Source: CAYVMN01 sp964452575
Lineage (GTDB): Bacteria; Desulfobacterota; DSM-4660; Desulfatiglandales; Desulfatiglandaceae
Direction of reading: 5' to 3'
NCBI GenBank assembly: GCA_964452575.1
Contig: CAYVMN010000081.1
Location: 1 to 18,971, forward strand
Length of the DNA: 18,971 nt
Part shown: positions 1 to 8,669 of the stretch, one piece after another
Position numbering within the stretch: position 1 is the stretch's first letter
Layout of the letters: every line of letters starts with the position of its first letter
Notes under the pieces: model-generated
Seen by the model: the letters and a program-made list of their open reading frames with translations, nothing else
Databases searched by the model: none
Told to the model about the DNA's origin: nothing
Position numbers and translations under genes: made by a program

Positions 1-15
1 GCCTTTCACCTCTGA

Positions 16-40
16 CCTTGCCCTGAGAGCAAGGGTTTCT
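16..40 (+). terminator. weak hairpin, possible terminator of an upstream gene
   Basis: CCTTGC (16-21) pairs perfectly with GCAAGG (29-34) around a 7-nt loop, followed by a short T-rich stretch (GTTTCTA). The T tract is poor, so this is only a candidate terminator for a gene lying left of the window. Confidence 0.3.
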
Positions 41-125
41 ATATTGGACTAAAAACTTTGGCAAATTTACATAATAAGGATCAGCTCAAAGTGGCTTTTT
101 AGAATAGGATGAAGGACCCATAAAT

Positions 126-335
126 ATGCCCTGCCGATATCATCCAGATCGTGAAACCTATATTCAGTGCATGAAAATGGAGGTTGGATATTGCCGAGAA
201 TGCCTTGAGAACTGCGAGGCATGCACAGATCCATGCGCCTACTGTAAATTTCGACCTCAATGTCTGATTTGGGAATTATGCCGCAAAAGCCCAAAACGCT
301 ACCGGCTTGAAAGGGAGGCGAAAGGAGTCGATTGA
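126..335 (+). CDS. small Cys-rich B-box-like zinc-finger protein
   Basis: 69 aa with ten cysteines: C3, C15, C23, C26, C30, C33, C37, C40, C46 and C52, plus H6. The N-terminal part follows a B-box-like pattern (C-x2-H, then C, then C-x2-C at 23-26). The residue where relatives would carry the second Cys of a CxxC is Met18, so one usual ligand seems missing. The second half has four more Cys in short spacing (C30, C33, C37, C40) and then C46 and C52, so a second metal site is possible. The C-terminus is basic (KSPKRYRLEREAKG). There is no signal peptide or membrane segment, so it is probably cytoplasmic. GAAGGA at 111-116 lies 9 nt before the ATG and supports this start. It stands alone ahead of the CBS gene, with about 190 nt between. 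Small proteins of this kind recur as uncharacterised genes in sulfate-reducing and related bacteria; metal binding is inferred and the biological role is unknown. Confidence 0.7.
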   Translation: MPCRYHPDRETYIQCMKMEVGYCRECLENCEACTDPCAYCKFRPQCLIWELCRKSPKRYRLEREAKGVD

Positions 336-528
336 CCGGTATTGGAATCAAGCCCCTAAAATTTTCTTCCAAAGGTTGCTGGAATGCCATAAGATTAAAC
401 CCGGATGTTGCAAAAAATATCTATGTTTCTCGTAAATCGGCATGTTTTTGAAGCATGAAATCACTGAATTGCAACTGAGCGAATTCCAATGCAGCATCGG
501 GGTAACCCGAATAATGACAGGCATATAA

Positions 529-1005
529 GTGAAGAATCTCACCGCAAAAGATGTTATGAGGCAGGAAGTTCTAGAAGTGAAGCCCGACTGGTCGCTCCAG
601 AGTCTGATCGATTTCCTGCTTGAGAATTCCATATCAGGCGCTCCGGTCACAACCGAGGAGGGGAAACTGATCGGTGTGGTTTCCTTAACGGACATTATCC
701 GCCAAGATGTCCTCCTGGAAAAAGGTGTACAATCCTATGGGCCCCACGAATACTACCTCCAGACCCTTGAAAGCCAACTTGCGCCGGAGGAGATCAACTC
801 ACTTCACCTTGGAAATGAACCGTTGATGACGGTCCGCGATATTATGACACCCACGATCTTTAGGGTCAGTGAGAACGCAACGGTTCAACAGGTGGCCGAC
901 ACCATGATAAGGAATCGTATCCACCGGGTATTTGTTACCAAAAATGATAAGGTGGTAGGCATTATTTCAGCAATGGACATGCTGAAAGTCATCCGGGACA
1001 TGTGA
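529..1005 (+). CDS. two-CBS-domain protein
   Basis: 158 aa made almost entirely of a tandem CBS pair (Bateman module). CBS1 spans about residues 4-62 and runs from the AKDVM entry motif to GVVSLTDII. CBS2 spans about 100-158, from VRDIMTP to VVGIISAMDMLKVI. CBS pairs usually bind adenine nucleotides such as AMP, ATP or SAM and act as energy sensors; here there is no attached catalytic or transporter domain, so the partner is unknown. The start is GTG at 529: an in-frame TAA lies directly before it (526-528), and the next ATG is inside the first CBS motif. The ribosome-binding site is weak (ACAGG about 8 nt upstream). It is followed about 80 nt later by a universal stress gene on the same strand, a common pairing that suggests a role in nucleotide-responsive stress control; this is inference. 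Confidence 0.85.
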   Translation: MKNLTAKDVMRQEVLEVKPDWSLQSLIDFLLENSISGAPVTTEEGKLIGVVSLTDIIRQDVLLEKGVQSYGPHEYYLQTLESQLAPEEINSLHLGNEPLMTVRDIMTPTIFRVSENATVQQVADTMIRNRIHRVFVTKNDKVVGIISAMDMLKVIRDM

Positions 1006-1088
1006 CTCAAGCTAATTGAGGGTTGACAGGAATCATTTTAGTGGCGTGAGAGATATCAGAGACTTATAGGAGAAGGGAGGGATGAAAG

Positions 1089-1553
1089 ATGTATGAAAAG
1101 ATTATGGCCCCATTGGATGGCTCGGAACTTGCCGAGTGTGTCTTCCCCCATGTGAAGGCCTTCATTGAGAGATGCCGGGTTAGTGATGTCGTGTTTGTGC
1201 GCGTCGTAGAGCCAACCATTATACTGGGGCATGGAGACTACCCAATCAGCCCGGAAGTATTGGAGGAAATGGAAACAGCCCAGAAATCGGCCGCCAAAGA
1301 ATACCTTGACCAAGTGGTTGACCGGTTCCAACATGAAGGGGCGGCACTGCATTCCGAGGTCCTGTTCGGGAGGCCGGCAGACAGCCTCGCAGATTACACT
1401 GAAAAAAATGGTATCGACCTCATTGTCATCGCAACCCATGGACGATCCGGGGTAACTCGGTGGGTCAGGGGGAGCGTGGCTGACAAAGTTCTCCGCTTTT
1501 CAAACGTCCCGGTCCTGATGGTGCGAGCCCCGGGCACTAAAGAAGGGATTTAA
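1089..1553 (+). CDS. universal stress protein (UspA family)
   Basis: 154 aa, the normal length of a single-domain Usp. It begins with the typical MYEKIMAPLDGSELAE, where beta-1 ends in the conserved D-G-S. Near the C-terminus it has IDLIVIATHGRSG...GSVADKV and VPVLMVR. The ATP-binding loop is present as A-T-H-G, nine residues, then G-S; this matches the G-2x-G-9x-G(S/T) motif except that the first Gly is Ala, as in many ATP-binding Usps. Cytoplasmic, probably a dimer, binding ATP under stress or growth arrest. A good Shine-Dalgarno (GGGAGG, 1075-1080) lies 8 nt before the ATG. A TTGACA at 1023-1028 could be part of its own promoter but has no convincing -10. The gene ends 11 nt from the end of the convergent hydrolase gene, and I see no terminator between them. 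Confidence 0.92.
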   Translation: MYEKIMAPLDGSELAECVFPHVKAFIERCRVSDVVFVRVVEPTIILGHGDYPISPEVLEEMETAQKSAAKEYLDQVVDRFQHEGAALHSEVLFGRPADSLADYTEKNGIDLIVIATHGRSGVTRWVRGSVADKVLRFSNVPVLMVRAPGTKEGI

Positions 1554-1564
1554 GGGACGGAAGA

Positions 1565-2353
1565 CTAGCAGCTCTTCAAGAACGCGACCAACTCCTTGTT
1601 GAATGCCCCGCTTTGTTCCACGCTTGACAGATGAGAGGCAGAAGGCAGGACCACCAGCCTGGAAGTGGGGATCCTTGCGTGTATCGCCTCGGCGGCTGCC
1701 ACAGGTGTTCTTGGATCTTGCTCCCCGACCATGATCAGAGTGGGCTTTTCGATCTGTGAGAGTCGATCCAGGTAGTTGAGATTCCGAATCGCCTCGCTGC
1801 AACCGACAAACCCCGAAACAGGGGTAGCGAGAAACTGCTGGCGAATCATTTGCACCTCTGGAGGGTTAGCGCTAAGATAGGGCTGCGTGAACCAATTCTC
1901 AATGGTTCCATCGACCAATGCCTTCATCCCTTTATTGTTCGCAGTGTCGATCCGCTCCTGCCAGACCGGTTGTGCCTCCGTCGGAACCATAGAAGCGGTA
2001 TCGGAGAGAACCAGACAATGGAGTCGATTCGGATCATTCAAGGCGAGACATTGACCGATCATTCCACCCATGGACAACCCAACCCAGTGAACGACGTCAA
2101 TACCCAAGACATCAAGCAGGCCAATGGCATCATCCCCTAACTGTTCCAGGGTATATGCACCTGAAGGGGCCTCGGTGCCGCCGTGTCCTCGAGTGTCGTA
2201 CCGAAGAACCCGGAAATGGGCCTTCAAGGATTCCATCTGGGGCTCCCACATGGCCAGGCTGGCTCCCAGGGAATGGCTCAACATTACTACCTGAGCCCCT
2301 TCTTTACCGACTAGCTCGTAATTCATCTCAATTCCATTTGCTTTCACTTTCAT
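1565..2353 (-). CDS. alpha/beta hydrolase, 3-oxoadipate enol-lactonase-like
   Basis: 262 aa from the ATG at 2353. AAGGAG at 2362-2367 sits 8 nt upstream and decides this start over an in-frame ATG seven codons earlier, which would overlap that site. The fold signals are the oxyanion region LSHSLGASLAMW (about 25-36), the YDTRGHG turn (52-58), the nucleophile elbow GLSMGG with Ser94, the acid strand VGEQDPRTP with Asp near 212, and a C-terminal ASH with the catalytic His near 240. Overall layout and wording resemble PcaD-type 3-oxoadipate enol-lactonases, but many esterases, lactonases and C-C hydrolases share it, so the substrate is not settled. It follows the CaiB-type transferase on the same strand after 40 nt, which suggests co-transcription and perhaps thioester or lactone cleavage in the same pathway. 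No export signal; cytoplasmic. Confidence 0.88.
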   Translation of the reverse strand: MKVKANGIEMNYELVGKEGAQVVMLSHSLGASLAMWEPQMESLKAHFRVLRYDTRGHGGTEAPSGAYTLEQLGDDAIGLLDVLGIDVVHWVGLSMGGMIGQCLALNDPNRLHCLVLSDTASMVPTEAQPVWQERIDTANNKGMKALVDGTIENWFTQPYLSANPPEVQMIRQQFLATPVSGFVGCSEAIRNLNYLDRLSQIEKPTLIMVGEQDPRTPVAAAEAIHARIPTSRLVVLPSASHLSSVEQSGAFNKELVAFLKSC

Positions 2354-2361
2354 GATGTCTA

Positions 2362-2369
2362 CTCCTTTT
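2362..2369 (-). promoter_or_regulatory. ribosome binding site of the alpha/beta hydrolase gene
   Basis: AAAAGGAG on the minus strand, 8 nt before ATG 2353. It selects that codon over the in-frame ATG at 2374. Confidence 0.7.
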
Positions 2370-2393
2370 CTCAACGCCTACCGACCTTCCCAA

Positions 2394-3611
2394 TCAGTTG
2401 GAGGCAGCAATGATTATTCCTTCATCTTCGAGAAGCCTTATCTCACGTGATTCATAACCAAGCCAGTTTTCGAGTATAAAATGGTTGTGTTCACCAAGCC
2501 CGGGGGCTGGCATCCGGATGTTGCCCGGTGTCCCAGAAAACTTGTATGGGATACCCGGTATATCGATAGTTCCAAATTCCCTATGAAACACCTTCTCAAA
2601 CATGCCTCGCTGTTTAAGATTTTCGTCCTCAAGCACCTCTTCAAGTGTATACGCTATGCCACACGGAACCTTCTTTCCCTCAAGAATGGTTATGATCTTC
2701 TTTGAGGTGTGTCGTGTAGTCCACTCCTCAATCAGGTCTACCGCCTCCTCGTGGTTGTGGATCTGGACCATCAGATTTGAAAACTTCGGGTCAGAGGCCA
2801 TCTGGGGACGGCCGATTGCCTCAGTGAGATCTTTCCACTGTCGAGGCGTCATGGCAACGATGGCCACTCTTCCGTCCTTTGATCTGAAAAATCCGTAGAA
2901 GGGCATTCGGTCAGAAGAATTGAGGACATCCTGTGGTCTTCTGCCCAGGGCCCTTTCGACATCTTCTAGGATTGGCCCCATGGCTTTGTGGCTCATGGCC
3001 CTGTAATTATTGAAATAAAGCACATCCTGCATGGAAACATCTATATACTGGCCCTCATTGGTGTTCATCTTGTGAATGAGGGCCATAAGGGCGGATAGGG
3101 CCGCATAGGCCCCGGTCATCAGGTCTGCCCAGTGGTTAGTCGGAGGCATCAAGGTCTCTGTCTCGTTCCAGAATTGGCCTGAAGTTGCCTGGGCAATGAT
3201 ATCGAAGGCAGCCCTCTCCGGGTTAACGCCACTGGCCCCGAACCCGGATATGGCCACGTAGATAATATCCCCCTTAATCTCTTGGATATGATCGTATCCA
3301 AGATTATATCTTTCCAGACTGCCAGGGATGAGGTTATGAACGAAGATGTCTGACCTGGCCACGAGCCTTTGTACGATTTGCTGACCTTTTGGTTTTCTCC
3401 AATTAACAGCCATGCCATATTTGTTACGGTTTAGTATAGAATAGTTCCGCTCAACCCCGCCCAGCAGCTTGAATATAAGGCGTAAGGTATCCCCTTCAGG
3501 GGGTTCCACATGCACCACCTGCGCACCCATATCGGCGAGTATCTGAGTGCACCTGGAGCCTGAGATAAACTGGGCCAGATCAACGACCTTGACCTTCTCT
3601 AGGATCTGCAT
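2394..3611 (-). CDS. CaiB/BaiF-family (class III) CoA-transferase
   Basis: 405 aa from the ATG at 3611, which has AGAGGG (3620-3625) 8 nt upstream. An in-frame start 33 codons earlier would add a segment (RPVGKSAISIACLL...) unlike the family. The N-terminus QILEKVKVVDLAQFISG...LADMGAQVVHVEPPEGD is the classic opening of family III transferases. The catalytic Asp that forms the aspartyl-CoA thioester is Asp163 in HWADLMTGAYAALSALMAL. EGQYIDVSMQD follows, and the small domain ends with the family's GIPYKFSGTPG...APGLGEHN motif. It moves CoA between a CoA thioester and a free carboxylate, in the cytoplasm, usually as an interlocked dimer. Donor and acceptor cannot be read from sequence. It is the first gene of an apparent operon with the downstream alpha/beta hydrolase. 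Class III transferases partner 2-hydroxyacyl-CoA dehydratases in some fermenters (FldA/HadA type); a HgdB-like gene lies 8 kb away, so such a link is only a possibility. Confidence 0.92.
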   Translation of the reverse strand: MQILEKVKVVDLAQFISGSRCTQILADMGAQVVHVEPPEGDTLRLIFKLLGGVERNYSILNRNKYGMAVNWRKPKGQQIVQRLVARSDIFVHNLIPGSLERYNLGYDHIQEIKGDIIYVAISGFGASGVNPERAAFDIIAQATSGQFWNETETLMPPTNHWADLMTGAYAALSALMALIHKMNTNEGQYIDVSMQDVLYFNNYRAMSHKAMGPILEDVERALGRRPQDVLNSSDRMPFYGFFRSKDGRVAIVAMTPRQWKDLTEAIGRPQMASDPKFSNLMVQIHNHEEAVDLIEEWTTRHTSKKIITILEGKKVPCGIAYTLEEVLEDENLKQRGMFEKVFHREFGTIDIPGIPYKFSGTPGNIRMPAPGLGEHNHFILENWLGYESREIRLLEDEGIIIAASN

Positions 3612-3743
3612 GGTATTCACCCTCTGCGGAGATTTACAGGAAACGGCTGCCTCTCGGCGTACCCATAGGAGGCATGCAATACTGATAGCAGACTTTCCTA
3701 CAGGCCGCAAGGATTTCTCCCCACCGATACCCTTATTTTTCTG

Positions 3744-3773
3744 TTGTCATAGCGAAGGGTGGGCGAGTATAGT
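3744..3773 (+). promoter_or_regulatory. sigma-70-type promoter of the RND efflux operon
   Basis: TTGTCA (3744-3749) and TATAGT (3768-3773) are separated by 18 bp. Each differs from consensus at one position. The site lies about 75 nt upstream of the adaptor gene and within the divergent region shared with the CoA-transferase gene. Confidence 0.5.
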
Positions 3774-3848
3774 AATACGAACCTGGCGGCAGCAGGCGAG
3801 ACTATGGGTAAAAGGCGGCATTGAAAGAAGGGAGCTCGAAACAGGTCG

Positions 3849-5192
3849 ATGGCATTGTGCGTAAGGACTGATCAGGAAGGGCGATTTTCCCCTGGGCCCG
3901 ACCATTGGCGGTATATAAAACAGGTACTGCCCCTGGCCCTTGTCCTCTTCTCTTTTTGCTGCTCGGCGGACACAGAGGGCAAGCAGAGGAATCGGTCGAC
4001 AGCGCCCGTCACCGTTGGTTCTGTGGTGGAGAAAGACGTCCCGGTCCAGCTGAAAGCCATAGGAAACGTTGAGCCTTACTCTTCTGTTTCTATTAAATCA
4101 ATGGTAAGTGGACAACTCTTTAAGACCGCCTTCGAAGAAGGACAGGCGGTAAAGAAGGGTGATCTCCTCTTCGTGATCGATCCACGTCCCTATGAGGCCG
4201 CCCTCAAGCAGGCACAGGCCATCCTAGAAAAAGACCTCTCACTGGTTAAGCAGGCAGAGGCAAACCGGGCACGTGACCAATCCCAGGTGAAACACACGGA
4301 GGCCCTTTTGACCAAGGATCTGGTGCATGCCAAGCTGGCCAAAGTACAAGTAGAACGTTACGCTGCCCTGGCCAAAAAGGGAAATGTGTCCAAAGAACAG
4401 TACGATCAGGTCCGAACAAACTCGGATGCCCTGGAGGCGTCGGTCCTCGCAGACCGGGCGTCGATGGAGGAGGCACGGGCCAGTCTGCGGGCATCTGAAG
4501 CTACCGTGGAGCATGCCCGAGCTGCCGTTCGCGCCTCAAGGGCCGGGGTGGAGAATGCCAGACTCCGGCTGGCTTATTGCACCATTCACTCACCTCTGTA
4601 CGGAAGGACAGGGAACCTACACATAAAGAATGGCAACATCATCAAGGCCAACGATGTGGTCCTCGTGGATATCAATCAGGTCCATCCCATCTACGTCGCT
4701 TTCTCTGTTCCCGAACAGCACCTGGGGGATATCAGGAGACATATGGCCCGGGAAGAACTCAAGGTGAAGGTCTCCGTACCTGGCGAGGGGAATCGAGCGG
4801 AAGAAGGGGTCCTCACCTTCGTAGACAACTCCGTGGACAGGACGACCGGAACAATCAGACTCAAAGGGACCTTCCCGAATGCCCGGGACAGGCTGTGGCC
4901 AGGCCAGTTTGTTGATGTTGCCCTGATTCTCACCACAGAGTGTGGCGCAATCGTCGTCCCATCGGAGGCAGTCCAGATCGGCCAGGAAGGGCCTTATGTG
5001 TTCGTCGTCACTCCAGATCTCACCGCGGAGTATCGCAAGGTGACCGTAAGCCGATCCCTGAGCGGAGAAACCGTTGTCGCCCGAGGGGTCAGACCAGGGG
5101 AGAGGGTCGTGACCGACGGTTATCTCAGGCTCACCCCAGGGACAAAGGTAGAAATCAAGGCCGACCTCAATAAGACCAAACCCAATCAATGA
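3849..5192 (+). CDS. RND efflux periplasmic adaptor (membrane fusion protein), MdtA-like
   Basis: 447 aa. After a basic stretch (HWRYIKQ, about 19-25) comes a hydrophobic segment (VLPLALVLFSF, 26-36) and Cys37-Cys38. This looks like an export signal ending in a lipoprotein-type cysteine, although the lipobox is non-consensus. Next come the first half of the lipoyl/barrel-sandwich domain (EPYSSVSIKSMVSGQL, EGQAVKKGDLLFVIDPRPYEAAL), a long alpha-helical hairpin (about 115-240, very Ala/Lys/Glu-rich, with RYAALAKKGNVSKEQYDQ), the second lipoyl half (IHSPLYGRTGNL), then beta-barrel and membrane-proximal domains with DRTTGTIRLKGTFPN and LWPGQFVDV. It joins the inner-membrane pump to an outer-membrane channel. 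The ATG at 3849 has only a weak AGG upstream, but no other ATG precedes the signal segment; TTG at codon 3 is an alternative. Its stop overlaps the pump start (ATGA, 5189-5192), so the two are translationally coupled. Confidence 0.93.
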   Translation: MALCVRTDQEGRFSPGPDHWRYIKQVLPLALVLFSFCCSADTEGKQRNRSTAPVTVGSVVEKDVPVQLKAIGNVEPYSSVSIKSMVSGQLFKTAFEEGQAVKKGDLLFVIDPRPYEAALKQAQAILEKDLSLVKQAEANRARDQSQVKHTEALLTKDLVHAKLAKVQVERYAALAKKGNVSKEQYDQVRTNSDALEASVLADRASMEEARASLRASEATVEHARAAVRASRAGVENARLRLAYCTIHSPLYGRTGNLHIKNGNIIKANDVVLVDINQVHPIYVAFSVPEQHLGDIRRHMAREELKVKVSVPGEGNRAEEGVLTFVDNSVDRTTGTIRLKGTFPNARDRLWPGQFVDVALILTTECGAIVVPSEAVQIGQEGPYVFVVTPDLTAEYRKVTVSRSLSGETVVARGVRPGERVVTDGYLRLTPGTKVEIKADLNKTKPNQ

Positions 5193-8100
5193 ACATCGCC
5201 GAGATCTTCATACGCCGGCCGGTCATGACCACGCTGGTCATGGTGGCCATCTTGCTCTTCGGTATCATGGGGTACCGGCAGCTCCCGGTAAGCGATCTGC
5301 CCAATGTGGATTTCCCCACCCTTCTTGTATCGGCAGATCTCCCTGGAGCGAGCCCCGAGACCATGGCCTCGGCCGTCGCCACGCCACTGGAGCGCCAGTT
5401 TTCCACCATCGCAGGCCTAGACTCCATGACCTCAACGAGTGGGCTGGGAAATACACAGATCACGTTACAGTTTGACCTGAGCCGCGACATTGACGCCGCC
5501 GCCCAGGATGTGCAGGCAGCTATCACGGCAGCGGCCAAGCAACTGCCCTCCGATATGCCCACCCCCCCCTCCTATCGCAAGGTGAATCCAGCGGATCAGC
5601 CCGTTCTCTATCTTTCCTTGAGCTCTCCTACCCTTCCCCTTTCGACTGTCAACGAATATGCAGAGACCTTGCTGGCACAGCGAATTTCTATGGTCAGCGG
5701 GGTCGCACAGGTCATGGTCTACGGCGCCCAGAAGTATGCCGTGCGGGTCCAGCTTGACCCTAAGGCAATGGCCTCCAGGGGAATAGGGATCGACGAGGTG
5801 GCCGGTGCGATCCAGAAGGCGAATGTAAACCTCCCCACAGGGACGCTTTGGGGAACTGACCGGGCCTTCACGGTGAGGGTGAGCGGCCAGCTGACAGAAG
5901 CGCATGCCTACCGCCCGCTGGTGGTGGCCTATCGGAAGGGGACCCCTGTACGCCTTGAAGACATCGGCCGCGTCATCGACAGCGTCGAAAACGACAAGTC
6001 TGCTTACTGGTATAACGAGATTCCGGCTATTGTCCTGGCTATTCAGCGCCAGCCCGGCACCAACACAGTTGAGGTGGTGAACGCCATAAAAGGGATACTC
6101 AACACCCTCCGGGCGAGCATTCCGGCATCTGTCAGCATAGGCGTCCTCTATGACCGGTCGGAATCCATCCGTGAATCCGTAGCCGATGTGGAGTTCACCC
6201 TCCTTCTTGCCGTATGCCTGGTGGTGCTGGTGATCTTCCTCTTTTTGCGCAACCTCTCCGCCACCCTCATCCCCAGCCTGTCCCTCCCCATATCCATTGT
6301 AGGGACCTTTGCCGCAATGTATTTTATGGATTTCAGCATCAACAACCTCTCCATGATGGCCCTTATCCTTTCTGTGGGGTTTGTGGTGGATGATGCCATA
6401 GTGATGCTCGAAAACATCGTCCGCCACATGGAGCAGGGAGAAGGGGCCCTTAAGGCCGCCCTTGACGGGGCGAGAGAGATCGGCTTTACCATCGTCTCCA
6501 TGACCCTTTCTCTTGTCGTCGTCTTCGTGCCGGTGCTCTTCATGGGCGGTGTCATGGGAAGGCTTCTGCATGAATTCGCCGTTACCATCGCCTGTGCGGT
6601 GCTCATATCAGGATTAGTCTCGCTCACATTGACTCCGATGCTTTGCAGCCGGTTCCTCCGCCCTCCTTCCGATCGAGGCCATGGTGGCCTCTATAACGCC
6701 GCTGAACGGATCTTCGAAGGAATGCTCAAGGCCTATGGATGGAGCCTCCGGAGAGTCCTTGACCATCGTCTTGCGACCATTATCCTCTCGGGGATGATCC
6801 TTCTAGTGACGGCTTACCTGTTCGTACACATACCAAAGGGTTTTCTCCCAAGCGAGGACACAGGACGGATTTTTGCTATGACCGAGGCCCCTCAAGGGAT
6901 CTCTTTCGACTCCATGGTCCGCCACCAGCGCGCCCTGGCCGCGATCGTTCACCAGGATCCAAATGTAGACTCATTCATGTCAGGGATCGGAGCCAGCCGC
7001 TCCAGTTCGGCCACTAATGCCGGCCGTCTCTTTATGCATTTGAAGCCCAGGAAGGAACGCAGTCTGAGCGTCGATGGCGTCATTCAGGTGCTTAGGAGCA
7101 AGCTCGCCACCGTTCCTGGAATTCAGGCCTTCCTACAGAACCTTCCCCCGATCCGGATCGGCGGGCGGCTCACAAAGAGCCAGTATCAGTTCGCGCTGCA
7201 GGGTCCAGACACCGATGAGCTCTATCGCTATGCGCCCATCCTCGAAGCGAAACTCCGCGACCTGCCGGGGCTGCAGGATGTGACAAGCGATCTGGAAATC
7301 AAGAATCCTCAAATCAACATTGATATCCAGCGGGACAAGGCCGCCACGCTGGGTGTGACGGCGCACCAGATTGAAGATGGCCTCTTCAGCGCCTATTCCT
7401 CACGGCAGATCTCCACGATCTTTGCCCCTAACAATGAATACCAGGTCATCCTCGAGCTCCAGCCAGGATACCAGCTCGATCCGGAGGCCCTCAGCCTGCT
7501 TTACATCCGATCAGCCACAGGGCACCTGGTTCCCTTGAATGCGGTAGCGACCATTACCAGCGGCCTCGGGCCATTGACGGTAAACCATCTCGGTCAGCTC
7601 CCTGCGGTTACCATTTCTTTTGATGTGAAGCCCGGGGTCTCATTGGGAGACGTCGTTGCCACGGTTGAGAAGACTGCCCGCCAGACCTTGCCGGAAGGCA
7701 TCAGCACCAGCTTCCAGGGGACGGCCCAGGCCTTTCAGGCCTCTATGCGGGGCCTGGGGATCCTGTTAGTGATGGCGGTCCTTGTCATATACATCGTACT
7801 GGGAATTCTATACGAGAGCTTCATCCATCCCCTCACCATCCTCTCCGGCCTGCCTTCAGCAGGATTCGGCGCCCTCCTGACCCTGCTTATCTTCAACATA
7901 GACCTCAACGTCTATGCCTTTGTAGGCGTCATCATGCTGGTCGGCCTGGTAAAAAAGAATGCCATTATGATGATCGACTTCGCCTTGGAGGCGGAAAGAA
8001 AAGAAGGAAAAGGCCCTGTCGAGGCGATTTACCAGGGGTGCATCATCCGTTTCAGGCCCATCATGATGACAACCATGGCGGCGTTCTTCGGTACACTCCC

Positions 8101-8281
8101 CATTGCCATCGGATTTGGGGCCGGCGCTGAAGCCAGACGTCCCCTGGGAATGGCAACCGTAGGAGGCCTGATCTTCTCTCAACTCATGACCCTCTACATT
8201 ACCCCGGTGGTTTACGTCTACCTGGACAGGTTCCAAAAGAAGATGAGCCGAAAGGTGAGCATCTTTAGAACTGAGACCTGA
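5189..8281 (+). CDS. RND multidrug efflux transporter, MdtB/MdtC-like
   Basis: 1030 aa, full length for an HAE1-type RND pump. It opens with IAEIFIRRPVMTTLVMVAIL (TM1), then LPVSDLPNVDFPTLLVSADL and the porter motif GASPETMASAVATPLE, wording closest to MdtB/MdtC. Two halves repeat: TM2-6 about 333-490 and TM8-12 about 855-1010, each preceded by a large periplasmic loop. Proton-relay residues are intact: Asp401 and Asp402 in GFVVDDAIVMLENI (TM4) and Lys923 in VKKNAIMMIDFA (TM10). It works in the inner membrane as a trimer, exporting hydrophobic or amphipathic compounds in exchange for protons. It overlaps the adaptor gene by 4 nt. A single pump gene is present rather than the mdtB-mdtC pair, and no outer-membrane factor or regulator is adjacent, so the channel must be encoded elsewhere. 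Substrates cannot be inferred. Confidence 0.96.
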   Translation: MNIAEIFIRRPVMTTLVMVAILLFGIMGYRQLPVSDLPNVDFPTLLVSADLPGASPETMASAVATPLERQFSTIAGLDSMTSTSGLGNTQITLQFDLSRDIDAAAQDVQAAITAAAKQLPSDMPTPPSYRKVNPADQPVLYLSLSSPTLPLSTVNEYAETLLAQRISMVSGVAQVMVYGAQKYAVRVQLDPKAMASRGIGIDEVAGAIQKANVNLPTGTLWGTDRAFTVRVSGQLTEAHAYRPLVVAYRKGTPVRLEDIGRVIDSVENDKSAYWYNEIPAIVLAIQRQPGTNTVEVVNAIKGILNTLRASIPASVSIGVLYDRSESIRESVADVEFTLLLAVCLVVLVIFLFLRNLSATLIPSLSLPISIVGTFAAMYFMDFSINNLSMMALILSVGFVVDDAIVMLENIVRHMEQGEGALKAALDGAREIGFTIVSMTLSLVVVFVPVLFMGGVMGRLLHEFAVTIACAVLISGLVSLTLTPMLCSRFLRPPSDRGHGGLYNAAERIFEGMLKAYGWSLRRVLDHRLATIILSGMILLVTAYLFVHIPKGFLPSEDTGRIFAMTEAPQGISFDSMVRHQRALAAIVHQDPNVDSFMSGIGASRSSSATNAGRLFMHLKPRKERSLSVDGVIQVLRSKLATVPGIQAFLQNLPPIRIGGRLTKSQYQFALQGPDTDELYRYAPILEAKLRDLPGLQDVTSDLEIKNPQINIDIQRDKAATLGVTAHQIEDGLFSAYSSRQISTIFAPNNEYQVILELQPGYQLDPEALSLLYIRSATGHLVPLNAVATITSGLGPLTVNHLGQLPAVTISFDVKPGVSLGDVVATVEKTARQTLPEGISTSFQGTAQAFQASMRGLGILLVMAVLVIYIVLGILYESFIHPLTILSGLPSAGFGALLTLLIFNIDLNVYAFVGVIMLVGLVKKNAIMMIDFALEAERKEGKGPVEAIYQGCIIRFRPIMMTTMAAFFGTLPIAIGFGAGAEARRPLGMATVGGLIFSQLMTLYITPVVYVYLDRFQKKMSRKVSIFRTET

Positions 8282-8374
8282 GATCTGTTTATGTCTCCTG
8301 GATCTGGCCGAATACCAGCAAACAGCCAGGATGGAGGCGACCCAAACAGGTATGTAGGCCCCTTTAGGATTTCA

Positions 8375-8449
8375 GTAACACTTTAGCGTTTCGAAAACGC
8401 TGAGGAATAAGATGACGGACCGCGAGGATCTTTTTTCCAAAGGACGTAA
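8375..8449 (+). repeat. left terminal inverted repeat of the MITE
   Basis: Outer block 8375-8391 and inner block 8417-8449 pair with 8653-8669 and 8605-8637. Between the blocks, AGCGTTTCGAAAACGCT (8385-8401) is itself a near-palindrome that could form a small local hairpin. Confidence 0.85.
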
Positions 8450-8604
8450 AGGACGGCATCACTTCATAGAACGGCAGTGAGGTCTTGAACCTCGTTACGG
8501 AACAGCCCCATAAGAGGACGTCCCTATGAAGAACCCTCTCCCCTGCCTGGCAGAAACTGTATTTAAAGGTAAGGGGGCGTGCCAGAGGCTGTGAAGAATT
8601 TGGG

Positions 8605-8669
8605 TTACGTCCTTTGGAAAAAAGACCCTCGCGGTCCTCTGCCTCTCTTTCAAAACGCTAAAGTGTTAC
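8605..8669 (-). repeat. right terminal inverted repeat of the MITE
   Basis: Reverse complement of the left arm: 17/17 matches in the outer block and 32/33 in the inner block. The linker between blocks differs in length and sequence, so the arms have diverged there. Confidence 0.85.

Noticed and set aside
1006..1028. CTCAA / TTGAG hairpin and TTGACA after the CBS gene as terminator plus promoter
   Set aside because: The 5-bp stem has no T tract, and no -10 box lies at suitable spacing from TTGACA.
5465..6571. Long minus-strand open frame (about 368 codons) inside the RND gene
   Set aside because: It is antisense to a fully motif-supported transporter; its His/Gly/Asp-rich, low-complexity product matches no family and is a by-product of GC-rich codon use.
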